This document shows positions 11,261 to 23,110 of a stretch of DNA of 64,000 nucleotides, piece by piece. Position numbers and translations under genes: made by a program. This DNA comes from Rhipicephalus microplus (lineage: Eukaryota > Arthropoda > Arachnida > Ixodida > Ixodidae), in NCBI RefSeq assembly GCF_043290135.1, contig NC_134700.1:244736039-244800038 (forward strand), given 5' to 3'. The stretch's first letter is position 1. Each line of letters starts with the position of its first letter. Under the pieces are notes generated by a model. It saw only the letters and a list, made by a program, of their open reading frames with translations, was not told where the DNA came from and searched no databases.

Positions 11261-11383
11261 ATGTAGGGTTTAACGTCCCAAACCACCATATGATTATGAA
11301 AGATGCCGTAGTGGATGACTCTGGTCATTTTGAGAACCTGGCTTTCTTTAACATGCACTCAAATCTGAGTCCACGAGCCTAGA
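11259..11383 (-). mobile_element. Ruka-type SINE, truncated and diverged
   Basis: The body sequence 'atgtagggtttaacgtccca' and 'ccaccatatgattatgaaag' matches the 3' half of the other Ruka-type copies on the minus strand. Similarity ends near 11,383, before the tRNA-like head. It is more diverged than the copies at 4.5 and 22.9 kb, so it is older. Confidence 0.85.
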
Positions 11384-11493
11384 GCTAGAGTGTACTAGAA
11401 CTTTTGAGTGGTGCGACCGAAACACTTTCCTCTTGCTTTCTCCATCCCCAACTTGTGGCGAAAATAGCGGCGGCGCTGCCATCGCCCATTCTA

Positions 11494-11521
11494 CCACAGA
11501 ACACTGGTAGGTGTTCTGTGG
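11494..11521. other. Perfect 11-bp hairpin upstream of the THAP pseudogene
   Basis: The arms 'ccacagaacac' (11,494-11,504) and 'gtgttctgtgg' (11,511-11,521) are perfect reverse complements around a 6-base loop. It lies about 50 bases before the likely THAP start codon, so it would fall in the 5' untranslated region or promoter of the ancestral gene. Function is unknown. Confidence 0.7.
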
Positions 11522-11572
11522 TTTACTCAGCTGGCTCGGCGGCATGGCCGGCATCTCGGTTTTAGTCGCGAA

Positions 11573-12438
11573 ATGACGAAGAAGTAGCGTCTAAACGATT
11601 GTTACGCGCCAGGTTGCACAACTGGATATCCGCGTGTGCAACAAAGTCGGAAGTATCACTTTTTAAGGCCCCGAAAGACGAAGAACGACGACTTCTTTGG
11701 GAGCGGAACCTCCATCGGCTTGACAAGCAGCTTGACGCCGATTGTGCTGTGTGCGAGTTACATTTCAAACCGCATTTCATTGTGAGAGACTACGTACATG
11801 TTATCAATGGTGTTCAAGTCCGAATTCCTAGGGGAGCGCCGACACTCGCCCCTGATGCAGTCCCGACGATCTTGCCCAACCTGCCTGCATATTTGACGCT
11901 CAAAACTCCGGCTCCGCGGACCCAAACAAAGCGGCGTCATCAGTGTGTGCCGGCTGAGAATGACAACAGAAAACAGCGACGCATTAGCACTCCTGCACAG
12001 CTTTTTGTGGATACCAACGGTGCAACTTCTGCAGATGGCGATGAAGCTGACGAGGCAAGCTCAAGTCCCTCGTCTGGCGTGGTTGTCACTCTCGGTGACC
12101 TTCGTGGTCTTGTCCTACCATCAAAGTCATGGGCGCTGCACGAGTTTCCTGGATTTGCTGGCGTGTCGTACGTAGCGTGCTCACTGAATCCTAGCACTCG
12201 TGAATTTTGCATTCAACGAGCCGTATACTTCACCTGTGTAGACAATGGAATCGTGCTATGTGAAGCGTTCGTGCAAGAGAACCTAATCAGCAAGTCCAGT
12301 TTAGTAACTGTTCGAGAAGCCTCAGATGCTCTGCAGCTTGTTGCAAGCGTCCCACTCTGTTGTAGAGCAGCAGAAACTTCATTTTTGCCACCATCGAACC
12401 TTACCCACAGTCTACACGCGCAAATGAAGTCAAGATGA
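11573..12438 (+). pseudogene. THAP-domain protein gene, N-terminally broken, intronless
   Basis: THAP domains are C2CH zinc-binding DNA-binding modules found in transposases and derived host regulators. The likely ATG is at 11,573. TAG follows at codon 5 (11,585-11,587), then the first ligand pair 'CYAPGC'. A frame change at about 11,620-11,655 leads to the main open frame (to 12,438) with 'VSLFKAPKDEERRLLWERN', the third and fourth ligands in 'CAVCELHF', and the closing 'APDAVPTIL' (AVPTIF-type box). After a basic, Ser-rich linker comes a C-terminal region ('LPSKSWALHEFPGFAGVSYV') of a kind I associate with tick THAP proteins but cannot name. There are no introns, and AATAAA at 12,644 ends a plausible transcript, so a retrocopy or a transposon-derived gene is likely. 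It appears truncated after the C-terminal domain. Confidence 0.72.
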
Positions 12439-12643
12439 AAAATCTTCTACAGTGTCAAAAGCGCACAGAAGCACCTAAAATTGAGTAGGCTATAACTTGC
12501 TACAGTGGCGTAAAAAGGATGTCATTTTTCGTGCATATTTTCTTACACTCTTAATTTTTTGACGGTACACCAAGAAGAAAAACAATTTTTCCTAGAAGAG
12601 GCTTTTAAGCGAGAGAACGTGCAAATAATGACGCGTAATCCCA

Positions 12644-12649
12644 AATAAA
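12644..12649 (+). promoter_or_regulatory. Polyadenylation signal AATAAA after the THAP pseudogene
   Basis: A canonical AATAAA lies about 205 bases after the stop of the THAP reading frame, followed by T-rich sequence. The position fits the 3' end of that ancestral transcript. Confidence 0.5.
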
Positions 12650-15111
12650 TCTTTGATCTTTAATCTTTTTGTGTTAAACCTGTGATGGTAAATTTAGCAG
12701 CATTAGGTATCTCGGTGCATATTTCATCGATCTAAGCCAATTCATTGTTGCACTTCAGTGTCCCTTCAAACGATCTTTCGACCATAACATATTTTTTTAA
12801 ATGCATTTTGGAAAGACAACCTTAACACTGTCATTCTGTTTGCTTTGCTTTATGTTATCTTTTGTATCCTGGCTTTATATATTACGTTTTTTACAATTTA
12901 CCTAATTGCAAATGTATTGTTTCATAAATATGTAAACCTTGCATTTTTATGTTATCAATTATGATTAACATTAGTTACGACTCTGCTTTGCAGTGTTGCA
13001 TTTTTTAAACTCTCAAAATCTTCCAATACTATGTTTCACCTAAGACATTCTTTTGCAGTATTACGTATTTGCATTTCTGTGGGTCCTACAACAATGAATC
13101 TATTCCCATATTTTAAAACCAAAGGAATGTTTGGAAAAACTCTGCTGTTCTTCAAATATTATCAATTAGGCCTACTTTTTTGTCGTGTGTGCACGCAGCC
13201 ACAAGCAATGAGCCTTTTATTTGAGTCCAGCTTTGGTGTTTTACGTGGAATGGACCAAGAGTTCTTCGTTTTGTGTGCACCATATTCCTTTTTTTTGGGG
13301 GGGGGGGGGGGCGCTTCCGGTGTGTACCGGCCAGCTGGTTTCTCGTCTAAAATGTGTACACTTTAAAAATTAAAAAAAAAAACGCGCTCGTTATATTGTA
13401 CAATGTGCTATGCTGCTTCGGGCTGCAGTGTGGGCCTCAGCAACTTCAATAACAATAATGTCAAATAACCTTTATTTGCGCGAAAAAGGGGAGGTATGTG
13501 AATAAGAAAAAAAAGAGGGAGATCATCTTCACACTAGGCGCGACAGAGAGGTACCAACACGTACGCGGAACGCCTGCCAGCCATCCGCCCGGGAAGATTG
13601 GTCGACGCCAGCGCCACCGCATCAGTCCACGCCGAAACGGCCGCTCCCAGGCAGCTGCTCGCGCCACTCAAAAGCTTCTAGTACACTCTACTACAGCTTT
13701 GGCGCCTCAATAATTATATTATTCCGAGGAAATGAAAATGTTACGAGTGAACGTTTTAATATATAGTCAAGTTTTTCTACCATTTCCACTGTGACGATTT
13801 TCTTAATAGGTTCTTTGTGGTACGGGCTACATATATGCGGCGCTTTCGCGCCTTGTGCTGTAGTATTGCAGAGCAGGCTATCGCTGAATAGGGGCCCCAT
13901 AGCATTACATCATTTGTTCATGCTTTTATTTTGCCGTGACTGGCCGATGGAGGTACGGATGGGAACGAGCGAACTTTTTATCGACCGGTCAAAGCATTTG
14001 CTGCTTCCGGAAAGTATACTTTACTTTCATCGAAAAGGAATAGAATCACAGCTGCTCAGTCTAAGCTACTGTGAGTCGATGAGTGTTACGAATTTTTTAA
14101 TGTTTTAGTCTTTCCTTACTAGAAGCGCCAAAAAAAAGCTTTCAACTTTAATTTTTGATAAACCTGATCAGCCTTGCTTACAGTAACTTGGAGCGATGGC
14201 GGCAGCTTGCTAAGTGGCTACGAATAAAGCTATGGACTCCAGCACAGTTGGAAGTTCAGCTTTTAAGCCTGCCCTGCAACATCACCAGAAAGAAGGTGAA
14301 AGACCATGGTTTTTACCACTATGAAGGCTTAATTAAAAGTCAGGCCAGCTGGTTGGTTGGTTTTCATTCATCTTCAATTCTCTTTTACATCTTAAAATTT
14401 AACGCGGACAGCAAAGAAGCACGCGTGCAGCGTTCCTTCGTTCTCTCTCTTTCTCTCTTTCTCTGAAAGGGTGAGCTCGCAGAAATGCACATGCGCACAA
14501 GCTAGCGCATAGTGATACTATTTTATTATACTAATACTACTACATCTCACCAACTGCTATAGAAGCAGCCGCTGCTAATGTCATCGGCGGCTAGCCTATT
14601 GGAATTACATTTTAAATTAAATGCTTTTCGGCAACTCCAAAAAGTCTTAGGTACTATTCAGCTTCTTAATGCGCTGTTTAATGTGTATGCACTGTAGCGA
14701 ACACCACGACGTTTCATAGATTAGTGACGTCATGTAACGAGCAGCCAATTTTATGGCAGCCTGACATTTTTAAATGTCGAAGAACCAATGGCAACCAATA
14801 TGCCGTATTGAAAATAGTTCGTTCTATTATGTATTGCGTGGTCGTGCAGAAGTGGTCATTACGCGATGAATCGTTTTCGCATCATTGGTGCCTCGCGTAA
14901 CGAGCTGGTGCTGCGGGCATGACACAGCATATTTAGGCCAATTATATACAGATAACGACCAATTGGAAAGGAAGTAATGAAAGGTAGTTTAATGTAAAAG
15001 TACATACGCAATGCTTATCTCCTTGCTATAAATTTAAATCGCTGGCATTGTAACCATACTCGCTTTGCACCAACTTTCATGATGCCTGCATTTTACAAAG
15101 TAGGTTAAAGA
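12650..15111. other. AT-rich stretch without a recognisable gene
   Basis: Mostly AT-rich. A G-run lies at about 13,297-13,311, an A-run at 13,372-13,382 and a GC-richer patch at 13,535-13,670. Open frames are at most about 110 codons, low in complexity and on both strands. No transposon domain was seen. Confidence 0.5.
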
Positions 15112-15178
15112 CCTTGCATGGTTTAGTGGTAAAATGCATGAATGCCCACGTAGTGCTTGGGTTGGATTCCCTGCTGAA
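15112..15178 (+). repeat. tRNA-Gly-like sequence (SINE head or tRNA pseudogene)
   Basis: 'gcatggtttagtggtaaaat' fits a tRNA A box and 'gggttggattccc' fits a B box with the usual C-G pair decayed. The spacing resembles tRNA-Gly with a GCC-like anticodon region ('atgcccacg'). The acceptor stem does not close, so this is a pseudogene or the head of an old SINE, not a working tRNA. Confidence 0.55.
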
Positions 15179-15439
15179 CACTCTGATGGCTGGTATTGAG
15201 TCACTGTATATCTCGGTGTATTGCTACTCGGTCCATGTTGAAGCCTTGATTCTGTGCTGTTTTAAAAACAATACCGACGAAGAATACGCAGATACAAACA
15301 AAAGTAGACGAGCCAAAGCGCTACTTTCAACAGATTTATTTCGTGCGTCGTTCAAGTATATATTACGTTCTTTTACGCAGCGGCCGCGGGTGTATCTGTT
15401 GAAGGCCCGGGCACGCGTTGTTTCATACACTGGCTAATA

Positions 15440-15800
15440 AGCCTAATTAAGCACAGCTAGCATCGTATATCTTAATGAAGTCATGCATAGAAAATAAATT
15501 TCCTCAGCCCAGCTTGCTTTTGTCGCGTTAAGCCAAGGTAAACTTAGATGAGCCCAGTTAAGCCAAATTGTAGTGGAAACTAGTCGAACCTAGTTTCGCA
15601 TGCTATCACCTCGGTAGCCCAAGCAGAAATAGGTTAAATATAAGTTGACTCTAATAACGCCTACTTCACATTGCTATTTTTATGTTAAGCCAAGTTAAGC
15701 TTAGGTTAGTCGAGGTAAGTATAGCCACAGCTGACTAGGCATAGCTGATCATGGTATCTCTTAGTTTAGTTAAGCATAATTATCCCTTTTAATCACGGTG
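15440..15800 (+). repeat. Diverged repeat block rich in 'ttaagccaag', arm of an inverted pair
   Basis: The block contains scattered short words such as 'gttaagccaag' and 'ggttagtcgaggtaag'. It ends with 'taggcatagctgatcatggt' followed by 'atctcttagtttag'. The minus strand at 17,815-17,865 carries 'taggcatagttaatcatggt' and 'atccctttatttag', so the two blocks are inverted, diverged copies. A third piece ('gttgatcatggcatcacctg') lies at about 16,560-16,580. No coding sequence is visible. Confidence 0.55.
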
Positions 15801-17272
15801 TCCACATTTGTGGATGCGAGCTTCAAAGGAACGTCACACGCCACCTGTTTCTTCATATGGCTTCAAACTCGGCCTGCACATTCATGCAGCCTTCCTGAGT
15901 GGACAACTTGAAGTCATTTAATTGTGCTCCGTATCGCTCCAGAGGATCATTTTGCTGGAGACACTGTCATGTTTGACGATCGTTCTACGTGCCGCAATCG
16001 AGTACCAATGTGAAAAGTATTTTTTCCCACTTGAAACGAATACAACTGAAAAATAAACCGTGCGTGTATTTCGGGCCTAACAGAATTCTTTTCATGCAAG
16101 TACTGAAATTGGCTGCTGGCAGAATAATTAGATAAATAGTTACACACTCATTAACTTCAATTAGTGAAACTCACTTTAAACAACTCATTCATTCATTTTC
16201 TTTCTTGCGATGTAATACTGAGTGCTTCGGAATATTGCCACGCGGTTTTCATGCGTTTCTGACAATGGCGTCATAATGCGTGCCTCAGGAGGTTAGCCTA
16301 AATGAGACGAAGTCGAATTCTCTATAAACTCAGACAAGCCAAGCCCACGAGAAGACTGATTTACCTATTCAACACCCATTAAAGATGCATGGGTAATCAG
16401 TTTTAATTGAGATGGATATTAACTATGCCTGAACAGTTAGTTTGACACCCAACTCTTCAAGCCCTAGATACAGTATTATCAAATAGGCAATGACACTAAT
16501 TATGCACAACTAAACTAATAAGGCGGTGCTAAGGTAGGCATAGATTATTTGATTTAGCATGGTTGATCATGGCATCACCTGACAATTCAGAGCACCTATA
16601 GGTCTTGTTAATTTCATGTCATGAGTGAGGATTTCACGTATATGATCAAAGACGACGACGAAGGAGAAGCCCGCGAAATAGGCACGAAAGCGTGCATGGA
16701 GGAGTACACGGCTCGACGCACGTGACACGAGCCGTGAACGAAGGTGGCAGTTCGATGAGATGGCATTGCTTGCGTGGCTATGGGAGAATAAGGTTGCATT
16801 GGCAGCTACGCTAAGCAGCGATCGTTCCGTTCAGAAGACTGTGACGCTGGCACTTCCTGGCATGGCCGTTGACCTCGACGACGCTCGGCCTAGGCTCCTC
16901 GGAGGTTCTGCAGCATCTTCAGGCAGTTACGGTCGCACCAGCAGCAGTCCCCCTCCGAACGTCGGCCAACAGCGATTCCCGGAAAGTCACGTCATCGCGT
17001 CGAGCAGGAGATTGCGATCGTACTAAGCCTAATCAACGAAGTCGTTCAGCCACGTCACTGATGACGATCGGGACAAAGCCTACAGCACCGTGACTGACCA
17101 TCACACATCGTAGCGACGATTGGACAGGATCATGGACCCAACACAACGAACGTCCTAACTACAGCGATGGACGGAACAAAGTAAGAGTGTTCCATTCAGA
17201 CTACGATCCGACTGTGAGGCCTAAGTGGCCATATTCTAGCTGATTGCTGTAGTTAAATGTAACTAAAAAATC
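15801..17272. other. Anonymous sequence between inverted repeat blocks
   Basis: Contains the third diverged piece of the inverted block (16,530-16,590). A GC-richer patch with short open frames at 16,640-17,090 ('MALLAWLWENK' frame) was not recognised. The rest is AT-rich unclassified DNA. Confidence 0.4.
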
Positions 17273-17413
17273 ACAGCACATCCACGGAGTGAATGATGAC
17301 GAGTGGGGCGAAGCGTCCATTCATCCGTCCTACCGTGTGTCTATGTGTCTATGCATCTGCTCGTCCGTTCATTCTTGCTTCCATCCGTTCATGCTACCAT
17401 TCGTCCGTCCACC

Positions 17414-17497
<84 letters not shown>

Positions 17498-17593
17498 CAC
17501 TCCTGCTGAGTGAGTTATCGAACTATGTGATCACGAACCACGACGAGCCAGGAAGGACAGACCCACGACTTTAGGAGCTTCGCCTCTAAAAAA
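17273..17593 (+). repeat. Dispersed repeat with conserved ends, copy 2 (about 320 bp)
   Basis: The left end 'cagcacatccacggagtgaa' and 'gagtggggcgaagcg' and the right end 'ctttaggagcttcgcctcta' match copies 1 and 3. The middle is short. Its 'cgtcc' minisatellite has been replaced in part by a pure (TCTG)n tract at 17,413-17,492. Confidence 0.7.
17413..17492. repeat. (TCTG)20 microsatellite
   Basis: About 80 bases of pure CTGT repeat inside the dispersed repeat. It probably expanded from the flanking 'cgtccgtc' units. The Cys-Leu-Ser-Val open frames here are artefacts of the repeat. Confidence 0.95.
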
Positions 17594-17779
17594 GTGATTA
17601 TTTCTTGTGACAGCTTACTTTTGAAGATTAGTTTAAAGTTTCTATGTTTTTACTGTGTTGTTTGCTTTACGGAGCAGAAGGTTCTTCCTCAGTTTTTTTT
17701 ATTCATCAGTTACTAATAAACGATATTAGCTGTGCCGCCCAGCGTCCTCTCAATCAATCAGCAATAGTGCTCGCCCCTG

Positions 17780-18130
17780 AGATTCGTGACAGCCCACGAG
17801 GTTAGGTTTGCTTCATTCAGTCTAGTTATGCTCATCTAAATAAAGGGATACCATGATTAACTATGCCTAATTGGATTTCACTATACTTACCTCGACTCAT
17901 CTGGGCTCATCTCCACTCTGCTTATATGAAAACGGCAAGCTGGATTAGGTTCAAATAAAACTACAATAATTAAACATGCTTATGCTTGACTTTATCAGGT
18001 GATGGCATACTCCACAAGGTTTGATTAGTTTCAGCTACACTTGTTTTGCCTTAACGAAGCTCATCTGGCTAGACTGAAAAAAAATGAATTTTGTATGCTT
18101 GGCTTAGGTTATATATATGATGCTATCTTC
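17780..18130 (-). repeat. Inverted partner of the 15.4-kb repeat block
   Basis: On the minus strand this stretch carries 'taggcatagttaatcatggt' and 'gccatcacctgataaag', matching plus-strand words at 15,740-15,790 and 16,560-16,580. The copies are diverged and interrupted, so the inversion is old. Confidence 0.5.
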
Positions 18131-18889
18131 GCTTAGTTAGGCTAATTAGACGGTGTAAAAAAGGACGCAAGCACACGCCCCCGCAGCCGCTGCGTGAAAG
18201 ACCGGTGCAGATTCGATGGAGCAAATAAACGAAAGCCACTGTTCGTTATGGCTACGAGCGCCGCAGCCCCGTCAAAAAAAGCAACATGAGAGGCCACCTG
18301 CTAATGACGGCACAGCCATGTGCACCATAACAGGCGTGACGTTAATAGTTTGTGTCATTTCCGCCATACGATTCCGTGGTCTGCACACACTTGCTCTATT
18401 CTGCACAAGGGTTCACCACCAGCCGCTTCCATCGCTTTTCGGCGCCTACATTCTTTTAATATATATCCCGTAGCATTTGTTTCCTCAACAGATGCATTAG
18501 TGAGCTTATAAAACCGCTTGTTTTTAGCCTTTATACCTGCACATGCAAGATGATCGACCCTTTACTCTGGAGATCTTGGGTGCGTGGCCTTCAAGTACAT
18601 CAGCCCGGAAAGCCACACAGCCCCTTCTACAATTGTTGAGGGCAACATCACTGTGCGACCGCCTGTGAAACCTGCTCTGTGTGCGGTATGTGTGTTATGT
18701 GCAATTTGTATCTCCTCCTCCGCCTCCTATCTCTCCTTTACTCCCTCGTTCCCCTCTCTCCCAGTGTAGGGTAGCAAACTGGACTTAGTCGAGGTAACGC
18801 CCGTGCCTCTTTAATAGTTCTTTTCTTTCTCTCTTTTTCACACAAATGTTCACTTGATTTTTTAGTTGACAGAAATAAGCAACTTCGGT
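18131..18889 (+). other. Anonymous sequence with a retroposon tail
   Basis: Most of the stretch is unclassified. At about 18,705-18,845, 'ctcctcctccgcctcc' leads to 'cccagtgtagggtagcaaac' and a pyrimidine-rich end. This resembles the tick retroposon tails at 395-480 and 61,985-62,055. It lies immediately before the SINE at 18,890. Confidence 0.45.
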
Positions 18890-19100
18890 CCGCCTCGTTG
18901 GGACAGTAGCTACGGGGCTCGGCTGCTGACAGAAAGGTGGCGGGTTCGATTCCATGCCGTGATGGCCGCATTTGGATGGAGGCGAAATGGCCCGTGCACG
19001 TCATATAACACCAGATGGTCAAAATTTCCGGAGCCCTCCACTACGGCGGCTGTCATAATCATATGGTGCTTTCGGGACGTAAAACTCTTCAGATTACTAC
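18890..19100 (+). mobile_element. Ruka-type SINE, degenerate
   Basis: The head is decayed but keeps 'ctcggctgctgacag' and the B box 'gggttcgattccatg'. The body keeps 'atttccggagccctccacta' and 'cataatcatatggtg'. About 30 bases of the body are deleted near 18,990. No clear target-site duplication is visible. Confidence 0.85.
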
Positions 19101-20403
19101 TGAGTTTGCGAATGCACGTGTTACACCGCGCTTGTCAAACAATTGGTGGGCGATTGTTTGCTGAACATTACACGCCCCACACCCGGGATTTATTCATGCA
19201 GTTCTCTCGTAACTCGCTATGCTTTCTCTGTCGTCGAAGCTGTGACTCACATTTCTGTACGCAGTGCTGTATTGCTGAATACGGGTGTACTGCTTACACG
19301 TAAGTATAGAAAAATTTTCGTTAAGCCAGGCATTCTCTGGACATGGGGATGATGAAAACATATTTGTGTAAATAAACAGAAACTTCAAAATAAATTTAAA
19401 TATCATTAAATTAGGCACGTTTTCACGGGTAAGTTACAAGCAACGTTCGTGCTTTTGTAAAGCCTCGAAGAGTCCCTTGAGGAGGCAGGCGCAGTGGGGG
19501 ATACGCCCATTTGGGACAGCGCATACAGGGACAAAAAGAAATTTAAAAAATCCTGTCAGGTCGTAAATCATGAATGCGCTTTTTTTTTTATTTTGAGACC
19601 CCAGGCTCGTAATTATACTCCTTTGAATACAGAAGCCGCCCATTATCACATTCGGTTGGAGCAGAGCCGGTGAAAAAAATGCGATGAGCGAGATAAGAGC
19701 CACGAGGGCGTCAACACTTCTGGGATTTTTTTTTTAATTTCCCACGCTCCAGCAATAAAAAGAGTGATCGCTAATGATGGAACCAGCATCCAGCCTGGCG
19801 AACTAACCAAAGAACAACTCCAAACAGATGACGCGAGTGACGTACAGAGGGTGCACGCTAGATATGGCATGGCTTAAGGCGAAAAGAATATCAAGTAAGA
19901 CGGTTTGGGACTGAAGTGCTGGCATTCGTTCGGCAATGCTAAAGGAAATTTTTGTGGTTGTGTATTTAGCACGTGCCCAAAAGTAGTCGCTCTTGAAATG
20001 GCATGCCTCCTCAATTACACCTCAGATCTTTCACGCATTCCAAGTCATTTTTCGATCACAGAGAAAATGGGAGCACTGCATTGGCAAATTGATACGCACT
20101 GCGATGCATATTCAGGCGGCTAAACTGGGCCTTTTTTCATTTCGATGTTAAGCGATTTTCAGATGAACCTTGTAACAAAAACTTAGTGTACCTGCAATAT
20201 TTCCTTTTCTCCTCATTGTAAAATGTTTTAGTGAAACGCTGTCCTGCCGTGGAGTTCGCAGTCTTTTAGTGAGAATATTTAATTCTGTGCAAAGACAGTC
20301 ACTTCTGCAATAAAGATTCTCTAGCCTTGCGTTGCCGGCCGAGATACCCTCGGCGGCTCGCGTCCGTATAGCACCAAATATGTTTATTTTGATGTACCTA
20401 ATT
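19101..20403. other. Stretch without a recognisable gene
   Basis: Short open frames only, none with a known domain. There are T-runs at 19,579-19,588 and 19,724-19,735. Nothing else could be classified. Confidence 0.45.
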
Positions 20404-20648
20404 GCTTGATTGATTGATATGTGGGGTTTAAAGCCCCAAAACCACAATATGATTATGAGAGACGCCGTAGTGGAGGGCTTCGGAAATTTCGACCACCTGG
20501 GGTTCTTTAATGCGCACCCAACTCTGAGCACACCGGCCTACAGCGTTCCCGCCTTCATCGAACATGCAGCCGCTGCAGCCGGGATTCGATCCCGTGACCT
20601 TCGGGTCAGCAGCCGAGTACCTTAGCCACTAGACCACCGTGGCGGGGC
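20404..20648 (-). mobile_element. Ruka-type SINE, near full length
   Basis: On the minus strand it runs from the tRNA-like head ('ccccgccacggtggtctagt', B box 'gggatcgaatcccgg') to a short TTGA-type tail at 20,404-20,418. It has several substitutions relative to the 22.9-kb copy. No convincing target-site duplication was found. Confidence 0.9.
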
Positions 20649-22842
20649 CACATGTTTTATGACTCGACTCGGTATGTCATATGAAGGAAACCGATTTTCG
20701 GGACCACTCGTGTTGTCTATGCTGACGATAAAGCCCGTTTGAAGATGACGCATTCTAATAATGTTCTTAACACGATCATTCGTTTATATTCTAAGAAACT
20801 TGAGCTTGTTGGTATATACTTTTAGGAGAAAACAGCGTGGTATAACAAAGACGAGAGAGACTCAACATTATAATAAAGCTGACTACCAAGAACTGCTTAT
20901 TATTTTTGCAATATAATTATATACACATCCCTCGAAAGGCAAAAGATGGAAGAGCTAAAGAGAGAACATTTTCCTAGCACATGCCGTGATTTGTCATATA
21001 GTGTGATAGACGGCAGCTCAGCTGATAAATGGATGACCTGTAATGTTTCGTGGGCGCTGTTATCTCGGCAGCTGTGCACAATGCGCCTCCGCCGGAAGTT
21101 TGGGGTGAAATTACATTCAGCACAATATATTGCCGAATTGCGACCTGTTTTAGTTTTAATGTTGGATTGTTCACGTGAGTGCTGTTTGGTCTTTCTGGTT
21201 TTTGTTGTATCGTGTTGTTTTTTACTACAAATTTTATAGCTTAGTCTGGCACCTGCAGCCAGGGGAGTAAGTAAATATTTTTGGAGGGGGGATTGGGGGG
21301 TGGGGGGACATAAATTTCAGAATAACCGAGTTTCAGCGCTGCCCCACAGAAAAATCTCGGCAATAAATTGAAACTTCTGCTGGGGCATGCTGGGGCATCG
21401 AGTGATATGGTTGAGTTGCGAATGCCTCTCCTATCACCACAGCGCGTTGAACCTGTCGGTTTTACAAGTGACGTTCGGGCGCAGTGAATACTTCTTTGCA
21501 GGAGAGAGAACACAACTTTATTGCCTTCTTTGCAGGAACAGAATGAAGTCGCGGTCACCGAATATCATATTAAAAAAAAGTTTTTTTTTTGTGGTATGGA
21601 CATCACTTTTTTGTACTGCCATATTGTTCAACAATTATTTCGCCACTGAGTCCACAGCCTTCTAGTTATAAGGTTGTGGGTTCATATTCACGCAAAAGCA
21701 AGTACACTACAGTTAAGCGCAACAATTCAAGTCACCTATGATTTCCCTGACATAATTGTCGGTACGATTCGTTTGCCTCTGCCTATATTACGCTTGAATA
21801 CATTAGAGCGCGTAAAAAATGTGACAGAAACATGCAGTGCATAAAGCGTGCGTATTTTGTTGTAGTAAATGATGGCTGCAGGCTTAGAGTGCATCTTGGA
21901 TGAAAATCAAATATAATAGAAACAATTCTATGCAGAGTGAGTTGATTGAGTTCATCTCTCAAATGGCGTGCTATAGCTCGTCGTTTTACCTTTAACGTAG
22001 GAAGAAACGAATTGCGAAGTTGGCTGTTTTACGGCAGCTTGTTTTACTGTAGTTCCACCATCACGCGCACTAGCCCATCCACAAAAGCAGCCATTTTTTG
22101 TCCGCTTATTTCATACACAAACGATCTAAAGGTACAAGTTGTCCTGAGGCGACCGTGGCCCTCCCTGTAGATTCATTAATCTCGGAGTCATAAATCACGC
22201 AACGGCGGAGTCTGCTTTCGTTTCGTCTGCCATGACAGCTCATGATGAATGGGGGCACGCCAGCCAGCTTACAGGCGACACCCGCAAAGAAACTAATCTT
22301 TGAAACCAACACATTAAAACCACCGCTTCTCCTGAATTTCAAGCATTCCACCTAGAGCCAAATTCCACCCAGCAAAGAAAAACGATAGGGGGGGGGGGGG
22401 GGTAAGGGGCAGGGACGCCCCAATGCAGGAAAAGGAATTTGAAACTTTGGTTTGCTACTGCGTTAGGCAAGCCTGACAATGCGACCATTCAGATACCACG
22501 TAGTGCATCGTTTTATTTACCTTCGTTCTCGGAGCTGAAGTGTTGTTTTTTTTTGCCACTTCACGCGTATTTTTGTGTTAGCTTAAATTCACCTAGTTTC
22601 GAGGCAACGCCACATTTCAAAACACGCGCTATAAAAATACCAGTGATATCTAGACAGGGCAAGACGCTCATCCTTTTCACAGAACCTCATATTGAGTGTC
22701 GGTCACGCATGTGCGCGGGACCAACTCAAAACTAGTTATGCCAACGTCCCGACCACCTCCGAAATATGAAATGCCTATAGTCCCCAGCAGACATGAAGAC
22801 CAACGCGGCTGAAAAATCATTGAAGCCGCCCAGATAGCGCAT
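20649..22842. other. Stretch without a recognisable gene; two G-tract repeats
   Basis: G-rich pieces lie at 21,277-21,309 ('ggaggggggattggggggtg') and at 22,388-22,402. They resemble, on the opposite strand, the C-tract repeat at 48.2 kb. Open frames are short and not conserved-looking. The remainder is AT-rich. Confidence 0.45.
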
Positions 22843-22855
22843 AAAGGCTCGCAAT

Positions 22856-23097
22856 TGATTGATTGATATGTGGGGTTTAACGTCCTAAAACCACCATATG
22901 ATTATGAGAAACGCCGTAGTGGAGGGCTCCGGAAATTTCGCCCACCTGGGGTTCTTTAACGTGCACCCAAATCTGAGCACACGGGCCTACAACATTTCTG
23001 CCTCCATCGGAAATGCAGCCGCCGCAGCCGGGATTCGAACCCGCGACCTGCGGGTCAGCAGCCGAGTACCTTAGCCACTAGACCACCATGGTGGGGC
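22856..23097 (-). mobile_element. Ruka-type SINE, full length, recent
   Basis: All parts are present on the minus strand: tRNA-like head with B box 'gggttcgaatcccgg', body, and TTGA tail. Flanking direct repeats 'aaaggctcgcaat' (22,843-22,855) and 'aaaggctcacaat' (23,098-23,110) differ at one base, so this is a dated but fairly young insertion. Confidence 0.95.
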
Positions 23098-23110
23098 AAA
23101 GGCTCACAAT

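Noticed and set aside
17289..17574. Cys-Leu-Ser-Val repeat frames in three registers
   Set aside because: Translation of the (TCTG)n tract; all frames stay open because of the repeat.
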